Assembly: GCF_003864295.1 (NCBI RefSeq)
Contig: NZ_BDQK01000013.1
Location: forward strand, 124,001-188,000
Direction: 5' to 3'
DNA from: Aphanothece sacrum FPU1
Lineage (GTDB): Bacteria > Cyanobacteriota > Cyanobacteriia > Cyanobacteriales > Microcystaceae
Length of the DNA: 64,000 bases
Shown: positions 57,955 to 64,000 of the stretch, in pieces
Layout of the letters: the number at the start of each line of letters is the position of its first letter
Position numbering within the stretch: position 1 is the stretch's first letter
Notes under the pieces: generated by a model
Seen by the model: the letters and a program-made list of their open reading frames with translations, nothing else
Databases searched by the model: none
Told to the model about the DNA's origin: nothing
Program-made: the position numbers and the translations under genes

Positions 57955-58683
57955 TTAGGGTTTATTCTCCCTGATTACAGGAATTTCTGCTAAATTTAAC
58001 TTCAGTTTTTGTTGAGGGTAATCTGTTAAATTTATAGATATAGTTTGAGCCTTACTCATTAATACACTAGGAATTTTAACTGTTCCCTGAAAATCTTCTT
58101 TATTAGGTGGCAATTCTTCTGGTAATCCTTCTGCTACTGCGCTTAAAGAACGACCTTGATCGTCTTTAATCTCTAAAAAACTGTAAAGAAATTTAACCGT
58201 TTCAGTTCCTTCATTTTTCAGTTTAATGCTTAATAACAAATCTTCCCCTTCTTTCTTGGTTTCAGTCACAGCTAAGGTAACACCACCATCTTGAATAGTG
58301 AGGGGAAAATTAGCTACTTTTTCGGATGTTGGCTCAGTTTTCTTATCAGTCAACTCAGTTGTTTTTTTTTCTTCTTTATCTGATGTTTTATCTAGCTTCT
58401 TTTCTTCTGCTTCAGTTTTTTTAGCATCAGAGTTTCCTTTTTTATTAATATGATCATAAACTTTGACTAAAATTGTCTTCTCATTAATAGGAATAAATTC
58501 CTTTGGTTGATTCGATAATTTAGCATTATTAATAAGTTTTTTAGCAGGGTTAGCCGTCGGCTGATTAACTCCTTTTAAAGATTCGTAACCCGCTTTAAAC
58601 GCAAAATAAGCACTAGCGGTTCCTGCACCCGACATCATCACTAATAAAATGACAATAAATTTGATAGTAGAATTGATTTTCAT
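57955..58683 (-). CDS. Membrane-anchored protein with Lys/Glu-rich linker
   Basis: The 242-residue product has an N-terminal membrane helix (about 7-28: IKFIVILLVMMSGAGTASAY), a Lys/Glu/Thr linker (about 85-120: KKTEAEEKKLDKTSDKEEKK), and a C-terminal beta domain (about 125-235; LSIKLKNEGTETVKFLYSFL, EIKDDQGRSLSA) of DUF4352 look. It probably faces the periplasm. It precedes the CNNM gene by 4 bp. The function is unknown. Confidence 0.6.
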   Translation of the reverse strand: MKINSTIKFIVILLVMMSGAGTASAYFAFKAGYESLKGVNQPTANPAKKLINNAKLSNQPKEFIPINEKTILVKVYDHINKKGNSDAKKTEAEEKKLDKTSDKEEKKTTELTDKKTEPTSEKVANFPLTIQDGGVTLAVTETKKEGEDLLLSIKLKNEGTETVKFLYSFLEIKDDQGRSLSAVAEGLPEELPPNKEDFQGTVKIPSVLMSKAQTISINLTDYPQQKLKLNLAEIPVIRENKP

Positions 58684-58825
58684 AGTTTATTTTAACTAGA
58701 TAATAAAGGGAGAAAAAATTAATTGATGATATTGTAGCCCATTCAACCTCTCTCAAACCCGAACGTTGAATCCACTATCAGTTATAATAAAATAGAAACT
58801 GGTAGTCTATGCGTCACCAGAACCC

Positions 58826-58898
58826 CCAGGGTTGGCCGAGCGGTTGAGGCAGCGAACTCATAATTCGCGCAAGGCAGGTTCAACTCCTGCACCCTGGA
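58826..58898 (+). tRNA. trnI-CAU: tRNA-Ile2 (anticodon CAU)
   Basis: The 73-nt gene folds fully. Acceptor CCAGGGT pairs with ACCCTGG, the D arm is GCCGAGCGGTTGAGGC, the anticodon stem GCGAA pairs with TTCGC round CTCATAA with CAT at 58859-58861, and the T arm is GCAGGTTCAACTCCTGC. The discriminator is A; CCA is not encoded. The D arm and AACTCATAATT resemble plastid trnI-CAU and not initiator or elongator Met types. The C of CAU would be made lysidine by TilS to read AUA. The identity is inferred from this similarity. Confidence 0.85.
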
Positions 58899-59235
58899 TG
58901 AAAAATTTGAACTAAATATAACGGGTTCAACTTTCATTGGGCTTGGATTTGAACAAGCCTTTGCGCTGCCCTTTACTCAACTACCACGACTAACACAAAA
59001 TGGTTATTACGTCAAATGGATTGTTCACTCTCTCAAGGTGAGTAAATAAATTAGGGTTTTACTCAATAAGTATAAATACCCCTAATTCCTGTTAACTAAT
59101 ATAAATAATACTTATAGCGATCGCTAAATTCCTTATTTAGTTAATTGGTATTATATGGATTTTTGTCCCTTGTTTCGAGTGACTCAAAACGAGTTTAAAG
59201 TCATCCCAGTTAGGGAATTTATTAAAAACAACATT
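58899..59235. other. Intergenic region after the tRNA
   Basis: No gene found. At 58939-58995 a stretch read on the minus strand (GGCTTGTTCAAATCCAAGCC) looks like a T arm of a tRNA, and GTCGTGGTAGTTGAG like a D arm, but the anticodon arm does not fold. This may be a tRNA relic. Confidence 0.4.
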
Positions 59236-59290
59236 ATAGGTTGCGCAGGCAACCTTTGTTTGTATAGCTTAACTGTTTAGAGTTAAAATA
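59230..59290. repeat. Chained-hairpin repeat, short copy
   Basis: AGGTTGCGCAGGCAACCT, then TTGTTTGTATAGC, then TTAACTGTTTAGAGTTAA. This is part of the MITE-like elements in reverse orientation. Confidence 0.75.
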
Positions 59291-59705
59291 TATTTATTAC
59301 TTATTATTTTTTGTTTGAATAAAATATCGAGATTGTTTACTTAAATAGTCCAAATAAAATCGATTAAACTTATACATAATAGTATCAATTTGATGATTTT
59401 TATGATCAGCAATACATCAGAGCAAAAAAATCTGTTCAACTGAACTTGCCCTGTAAAATTAATAAATCAATACAGGCTAAAGTTTTATTCTATAAGAAGA
59501 AAGGCTGTCTACACAGCCTAATTATAAGCCTGGGTCGTCATAAATATCATAACTACCAGGATTAGGACTAGAATACAAAAAGCTAATCATAGTATGCCCA
59601 AATTTCTCTAGAAACATAGCATTAATAGGTTAAATAATCTTTAATTTTATGAAGGTTAACTCAAGGTTATGATTTTTCTCAGTAGAGAGTTTAAGGTGAT
59701 TACTT
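59291..59705. other. AT-rich intergenic region
   Basis: 415 bp without a gene call. One hairpin AGGCTGTCTACACAGCCT lies at 59501-59518. On the minus strand a 31-codon tail ending in SSPNPGSYDIYDDPGL is open but unassigned. Confidence 0.4.
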
Positions 59706-59931
59706 TATATCGGTTCTACCGGACAAGTTATGTTAAATTATCACCAATAATAGACTTTAACTCGTTCATAGTAGGGGTCAACTGCCGTTGACCCCTACAA
59801 AACAGGCAAGATGCCTACGCAACCTATAATGACTGTCCACGAAGGTGGACTTCGTTTCTATAGTATAAGGCTTTAGCCTTTTATTCATTATTAATTTAGC
59901 ATAGTTTGTCCCGTAGAACCGCAAGTTTAGG
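59706..59931. mobile_element. MITE-like element with 22-bp inverted ends and nested repeats
   Basis: Left end GGTTCTACCGGACAAGTTAT and right end CATAGTTTGTCCCGTAGAAC are inverted with about 3 mismatches in 22. Inside: palindrome GTAGGGGTCAACTGCCGTTG with ACCCCTAC, then TGTCCACGAAGGTGGAC and AAGGCTTTAGCCTT. It is about 225 bp long and has no coding capacity. It is the best-preserved member of this family in the window. Confidence 0.78.
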
Positions 59932-59945
59932 CAATGATTAAGTAA

Positions 59946-59978
59946 ATGTTGGGTTTCATTCTTCAACCCAACCTACAA
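59946..59978. repeat. GTTGGGTTTCATTCTTCAACCCAAC repeat
   Basis: The inverted unit TGTTGGGTTTCATTCTTCAA with CCCAACCTAC is one of four loci in the window. It lies upstream of the NrtA-like gene. Confidence 0.8.
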
Positions 59979-60042
59979 AAGCGGCTCATTAATCCTCATC
60001 TTCTGCTACCTTTAATAAAAAACTTATAATTTCTCCTCCAAT

Positions 60043-61398
60043 ATGATTAAACGCCGTAACTTTATCAAATACACCAGCTTAGGACTAACAGGTTTAGGAT
60101 TCACCGCTTGCACCAATATCAACTTATTTTCTCCCAAAAATAAACAAAAAAACGGACTCGATATCAATTCCTTAGAAAAGCCTAACCTAATTCTCGGATT
60201 TGTTCCTAATGGGGATGCGGCCCCCCTGATTATCGCCCAGGAAAAGGGCTTTTTTGAGCGTTATGGCTTAACTGTCACCCTCAAACGTTCTGACTCTTGG
60301 GAAGCCGTCGAAAAAGACTTATTAGAATGGCGTTCTGATGCGGCACAACTTCCCTATTCTTTCCCCATGATGGCACAATTAGGCCAAAAAAAAGCCCCCT
60401 TAATCTCTCTCATGAATCTTAATCTTAATGGGAGTGCTATCACTTTAACCCAAAAAGCTTGGGAAGCAGGAATACGTCCTTCTGTGGATTATTTTAATTT
60501 TACTGATTTTGAAGGAGGTATGAGAAACTATCTGAGAAATCGCAGTAAACTTCCTATTTTTGCTCTAGATTCAAACTTCTCAATGGATGCTTATTTAACC
60601 CGTTATTGGTTATCTGCTATGGGAATAATGCCTGATTCTGAAGTAGAATTAGTAGAATTTCCTGCCTCTCAAATGGGTTACAAATTACAAGCAGGTCTAA
60701 TTGATGCTTATAGCGTTTCTGCTCCTTGGAATCAACAAAGTGTGTTAAATAAGACAGGATTTGTTACTCATATTAGTCGAGATATTTGGCAAGGACATCC
60801 CAATAAAATATTAGCCACAATGGATGGTTGGACAAGAAAAAATCCCACGACGACAAGAGCTTTAATGGCAGCTTTAATTGAAGCTTGTCAATATTGCGAT
60901 CAGCCAAGTAATTATGCAGAAATTTCACAAATTTTAGCTAAACCCAACTATTTAAACCTGAAAGAAACTATCATTGAACCCTCTTTAGCCGGAAACTATT
61001 CTTATAGTAGTGAAATATTTGATAAATATCAAAAAAATATTCCTGATTTTACCATCTTTAATCATCGAGACGCGGCTTATCTTAAAGATAACGATAATGC
61101 TAATTATCCTTGGCGTTCCCATGCAGTTTGGCTGTTAACTCAAATGATTCGTTGGCATCAATTAGACAGTTCTGATTATCCCAAAGAAGCTGATAAATTA
61201 TTAGATAAAATTTATCCTGTCACCTTCTATGAAGAAGTAGCCAAAGGATTAAATATTACCATTCCTAGTAACAAAATGAAACAAGAATCAACCACAGCTT
61301 TTATAGATGGACGTTCTTTTGATCCGAGTCAACCTGTCGCTTATTTGAATCAATTTTCCCTTCGTGCAAGTCGTCCTCAAATTTTTGGATTTGTTTAA
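60043..61398 (+). CDS. NrtA/CmpA-like substrate-binding lipoprotein, no transporter near
   Basis: The 451-residue product begins MIKRRNFIKYTSLGLTGLGF then TAC, a twin-arginine signal with a lipobox Cys. The body matches the nitrate/bicarbonate-binding family (NrtA, CmpA) and related SsuA proteins: LGFVPNGDAAPLIIAQEKGF, TLKRSDSWEAVEKDLLEWRS, QMGYKLQAGLIDAYSVSAPW, YPWRSHAVWLLTQMIRWHQL. It binds a small anion or sulfonate in the periplasm. No permease or ATPase genes are adjacent, so it may serve a transporter encoded elsewhere, or act as a sensor. Confidence 0.85.
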   Translation: MIKRRNFIKYTSLGLTGLGFTACTNINLFSPKNKQKNGLDINSLEKPNLILGFVPNGDAAPLIIAQEKGFFERYGLTVTLKRSDSWEAVEKDLLEWRSDAAQLPYSFPMMAQLGQKKAPLISLMNLNLNGSAITLTQKAWEAGIRPSVDYFNFTDFEGGMRNYLRNRSKLPIFALDSNFSMDAYLTRYWLSAMGIMPDSEVELVEFPASQMGYKLQAGLIDAYSVSAPWNQQSVLNKTGFVTHISRDIWQGHPNKILATMDGWTRKNPTTTRALMAALIEACQYCDQPSNYAEISQILAKPNYLNLKETIIEPSLAGNYSYSSEIFDKYQKNIPDFTIFNHRDAAYLKDNDNANYPWRSHAVWLLTQMIRWHQLDSSDYPKEADKLLDKIYPVTFYEEVAKGLNITIPSNKMKQESTTAFIDGRSFDPSQPVAYLNQFSLRASRPQIFGFV

Positions 61399-61506
61399 AA
61401 TTTTCAGATTATTTACTATTATCTGGGACTAGAAGTCAGTTTTGGTTAAAAAATGTGAAACAATAAGAGTAAGATCATAATTCTCAAATCACCTATTTTC
61501 CAAGGA

Positions 61507-62025
61507 ATGCCTATGTCTACTGTAACTGATGTCCCTTCTGTTAATCAGACGACTGAGGATATTGCCCAAGTTCCAGATAAATTAGAACAAAAGACCGTTT
61601 TTACTATTCAAGAGATCCAAGAATTACTACCCCATCGCTACCCTTTTGCCCTAGTTGATAGAATTATTGATTATGTTCCGGGTAAAAAAGCGGTAGGCAT
61701 CAAAAATGTCACCATTAATGAACCCTTTTTCCCTGGACATATTCCTCACCGTCCCATTATGCCAGGGGTTCTCATTATCGAATCTATGGCCCAAGTTGGG
61801 GGTGTAGTTTTAACTTTACTTCCTGGTATGAAAGGAGAATTTTTTGCCTTTGCTGGAATCGATAAGGCACGTTTCCGTCGTCCAGTGATACCCGGAGATC
61901 AACTAATTATGACAGTGGAATTATTAGCATTTAAACGTAATCGCATCGCTAAAATGCAAGGTGAAGGACGAGTGGATGGGGAATTAACTGTACAAGCAGA
62001 AATGCTATTTTCTCGGATAGATTAA
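61507..62025 (+). CDS. fabZ: 3-hydroxyacyl-ACP dehydratase
   Basis: The 172-residue enzyme dehydrates 3-hydroxyacyl-ACP in fatty-acid synthesis. The hot-dog fold is seen in [40 protein letters not shown] with the catalytic His and MAQVGGVV, and [20 protein letters not shown]. The first 30 residues are an unstructured extension. It lies 204 bp before ado, on the same strand, suggesting supply of acyl-ACP. Starts at 61507 or 61513 are both possible. Confidence 0.95.
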   Translation: MPMSTVTDVPSVNQTTEDIAQVPDKLEQKTVFTIQEIQELLPHRYPFALVDRIIDYVPGKKAVGIKNVTINEPFFPGHIPHRPIMPGVLIIESMAQVGGVVLTLLPGMKGEFFAFAGIDKARFRRPVIPGDQLIMTVELLAFKRNRIAKMQGEGRVDGELTVQAEMLFSRID

Positions 62026-62229
62026 TGGTGAAAACTATTATTGTGGTACATTAATTATTGGCAATCCCGTTTAGTATTATTTGTAAGGAGCGGCTTTATG
62101 TTATGATCCAGAGGATAGGGCAATGGGTATAAACATCCCTAGAATCAACAAAACATAAGAATTCTCCTTTTTGAGACTTCTATGCCCCTTTAATTTAAGT
62201 TGATCACCCATTAGGAGATAAATTGACTT

Positions 62230-62925
62230 ATGCAAGAGCTTGCCGTACGCTCAGAGCTTGACTTTAAAAGCGAAACATATAAAGATGCCTATAGCCGAAT
62301 TAACGCTATTGTTATTGAAGGTGAACAAGAAGCGCATGAAAATTACATAGACATGGCTCAAATGTTGCCCGAACAGGAGGAAGAGTTAATTCGCCTTTCT
62401 AAGATGGAAAACCGCCATAAAAAAGGATTTGAAGCCTGTGGAAAGAATCTCAATGTGACTCCTGATATGGACTATGCTCAGGCATTTTTCTCTCGACTTC
62501 ACGAGAATTTTCAAACCGCTAAAGCAGAGGGTAATATCGTCACTTGTTTGTTGATTCAATCTTTGATTATAGAAGCTTTTGCGATCGCCGCTTATAATAT
62601 ATATATCCCTGTGGCTGATCCGTTTGCTCGCAAAATCACCGAAGGAGTAGTTAAAGACGAATATACTCATCTAAATTTTGGCGAAGTTTGGCTACAAGAA
62701 CATTTTGAGGAGTCTAAAGCAGAATTAGAAGAAGCGAACCGTCATAATTTGCCCATTGTCTGGACAATGCTTAATAGCGTGGCTGAAGATGCGGAAGTAT
62801 TGGGCATGGAAAAAGAAGCTTTAGTAGAAGATTTCATGATTAGTTACGGGGAAGCCCTCGGTAATATTGGGTTTTCTACTCGTGAAATCATGAAAATGTC
62901 TTCTTACGGTTTGCGGGTAACTTAA
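62230..62925 (+). CDS. ado: Aldehyde-deformylating oxygenase
   Basis: The 231-residue di-iron enzyme turns fatty aldehydes into alkanes plus formate. All six iron ligands are in place: Glu32, Glu60, His63, Glu115, Glu144 and His147. The segments [39 protein letters not shown] and [20 protein letters not shown] are diagnostic. The substrate comes from aar, which follows. The start codon is preceded by AGGAGATAAA. The enzyme acts in the cytosol on membrane-derived aldehydes. Confidence 0.97.
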   Translation: MQELAVRSELDFKSETYKDAYSRINAIVIEGEQEAHENYIDMAQMLPEQEEELIRLSKMENRHKKGFEACGKNLNVTPDMDYAQAFFSRLHENFQTAKAEGNIVTCLLIQSLIIEAFAIAAYNIYIPVADPFARKITEGVVKDEYTHLNFGEVWLQEHFEESKAELEEANRHNLPIVWTMLNSVAEDAEVLGMEKEALVEDFMISYGEALGNIGFSTREIMKMSSYGLRVT

Positions 62926-62942
62926 ATCAGTTATCACTTACT

Positions 62943-63037
62943 GTGAAGCGTCAACCCCATTCAGCGACCACCTTTTAACGGGTGGCGTGGTGAGGAATCA
63001 CCTTAGTTCTACGGCGCGTGAGGATGTCAACATCTGT
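62943..63037 (+). ncRNA. Possible structured RNA leader between ado and aar
   Basis: Three small hairpins follow each other: CCACCTTTTAACGGGTGG, GGTGAGGAATCACC with a GGAA tetraloop, and GATGTCAACATC, with CTACGG...CTGTAG enclosing the last. The GC content exceeds the surroundings. A terminator follows directly. It could be a leader, an attenuator of aar or a small RNA, and it is not matched to a known class. Confidence 0.35.
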
Positions 63038-63075
63038 AGGGGCTTAATCATATTAAGCCCCTGTTTTGCTTTTGA
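63038..63075 (+). terminator. Hairpin terminator before aar
   Basis: AGGGGCTTAA (63038) pairs with TTAAGCCCCT (63053), followed by GTTTTGCTTTT. It could end the ado transcript or attenuate read-through into aar. Confidence 0.75.
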
Positions 63076-63178
63076 GTCTTTTGTACAGTTTAAGGTAAGA
63101 TTGTTAAGAGTCTTAACGTTTTCTTATCATCAATCTATTTTCTGGCTAATTATCCGTAATCCTTTATCAGAATAATCA

Positions 63179-64000
63179 ATGTTTGGTCTGATCGGTCATC
63201 TTACAAGTTTAGAACACGCTCAATCTGTCGCTAATGCCCTTGGCTACCCGGAATATGCCCACCAAGGACTTGATTTTTGGTGTGCGGCCCCGCCACAAAT
63301 CGTCGATTATTTCCATGTTACCAGTGTTACGGGACAAGTCATTGAGGGAAAATATGTAGAATCTTGTTTTCTCCCAGAAATGCTGACAAATCGGCGTATT
63401 AAAGCAGCTATTCGTAAAATATTAAATGCTATGGCTTTAGCACAAAAAAATGATATTAATATTACGGCATTAGGGGGCTTTTCCTCCATTGTCTTTGAAG
63501 AATTCAATCTCAGAGATAATCCTCAAGTTCGTAACGTAGAGTTAGAATTTGACCGTTTTACCACAGGGAATACCCACACTGCCTATATTATATGTCGTCA
63601 GGTGGAGCAAGCGGCCGCCAAACTAGGAATTGACTTAGCTCGGGCCACGGTCGCTGTTTGTGGTGCTACTGGAGATATTGGTAGTGCGGTTTGTCGTTGG
63701 TTAGACCAAAAGACTGAAACGGCGGAATTATTATTAATTGCCCGAAATCAAGAAAGATTGACCAACCTACAAGCAGAATTAGGAAGGGGTAAAATTATGG
63801 AATTAGAAGAAGCTTTACCCTTAGCTGACATCATTGTTTGGGTAGCTAGTATGCCTAAAGGAGTAGAAATTAATCCTGAAACTCTTAAGAAACCTTGTCT
63901 TATTATTGATGGTGGTTATCCTAAAAATTTAAGCACCAAAATTCAACATCCAGAGGTTCATATTCTCAAAGGGGGAATTGTTGAACATACCCTAGATATT
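63179..64000 (+). CDS. aar: Long-chain acyl-ACP reductase, 5' part
   Basis: The frame opens with ATG at 63179 and runs off the end, 274 residues visible of the usual about 340. [40 protein letters not shown] and [20 protein letters not shown] are typical of AAR; the NADPH site is [16 protein letters not shown] reduces acyl-ACP to fatty aldehyde for ADO. The catalytic Cys (Cys294 in Synechococcus elongatus) lies beyond the window. A leader and terminator precede it. Confidence 0.95.
   Translation, partial: MFGLIGHLTSLEHAQSVANALGYPEYAHQGLDFWCAAPPQIVDYFHVTSVTGQVIEGKYVESCFLPEMLTNRRIKAAIRKILNAMALAQKNDINITALGGFSSIVFEEFNLRDNPQVRNVELEFDRFTTGNTHTAYIICRQVEQAAAKLGIDLARATVAVCGATGDIGSAVCRWLDQKTETAELLLIARNQERLTNLQAELGRGKIMELEEALPLADIIVWVASMPKGVEINPETLKKPCLIIDGGYPKNLSTKIQHPEVHILKGGIVEHTLDI

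Noticed and set aside
59528-59622. Minus-strand 31-codon frame (MFLEKFGHTMISFLYSSPNP...)
   Set aside because: Starts with ATG and has a plausible protein look, but is short and unlike any family I know; kept only as a remark.

Overview
The window is a stretch of chromosome from a cyanobacterium. Direct signs are many copies of the HIP1 octamer GCGATCGC, AT-rich sequence, and a gene set typical of cyanobacteria: ado and aar for alkane synthesis, DUF3155, DUF3082 and LmeA-like proteins, a PatA-type response regulator, a kinase-GUN4 fusion, PEP-CTERM proteins and nifJ. I infer a unicellular Crocosphaera/Cyanothece-like organism, but the genus is not proven by this sequence.

Layout. Positions 1-2.6 kb hold a taxis operon read leftward (PatA-like regulator, double CheW protein, start of a chemoreceptor). 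From 2.8 to 16 kb lie ordinary cyanobacterial genes: an MgtC-like membrane protein, a GHL10-type glycosidase, two GAF sensor proteins (one a pseudo-kinase), queF, a RodZ-like protein, a pseudouridine synthase, an LmeA-like lipid-binding protein and a ROK sugar kinase. Positions 16-24 kb mix toxin-antitoxin (TA) modules and their debris with the large nifJ gene. gyrB (24.2-27.8 kb) carries a 551-residue intein. It is followed by a Cys/Gly-tailed protein, a beta-carbonic anhydrase and ahcY.

Positions 30.9-35.7 kb form a dense TA island: two PIN/VapC modules with upstream antitoxins, DUF433-DUF5615, a PIN module with its partner downstream, HicBA, a TumE-like pair and an orphan HTH remnant. Short palindromic repeats lie between them, and two identical 51-bp copies flank one module. 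From 35.7 to 50 kb come lepA, a kinase-GUN4 protein, a Ski2-like helicase, an alpha/beta hydrolase, smpB, amt with an NtcA-type site, a CHRD PEP-CTERM protein, tpiA and a flavin disulfide reductase.

Positions 51.8-56.3 kb hold a tightly spaced leftward operon that I do not recognise as a described system: an LCAT-like alpha/beta hydrolase, an Ig-like/double-XRE protein, and a PIN-like domain joined through one membrane helix to a periplasmic ligand-binding domain. This is the best candidate for something new. The right end holds a CNNM/CorC-type transporter, tRNA-Ile2(CAU), an orphan NrtA-like lipoprotein, and fabZ, ado and aar (aar is cut by the window end), which together point to alkane production from acyl-ACP.

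Small repeats are abundant: MITE-like elements built from chained hairpins, simple palindromes beside genes, and heptanucleotide tandem repeats. Starts were moved inward where an ATG with a ribosome site or family alignment made this more likely. All family names rest on recognition of motifs by eye; no search was run.
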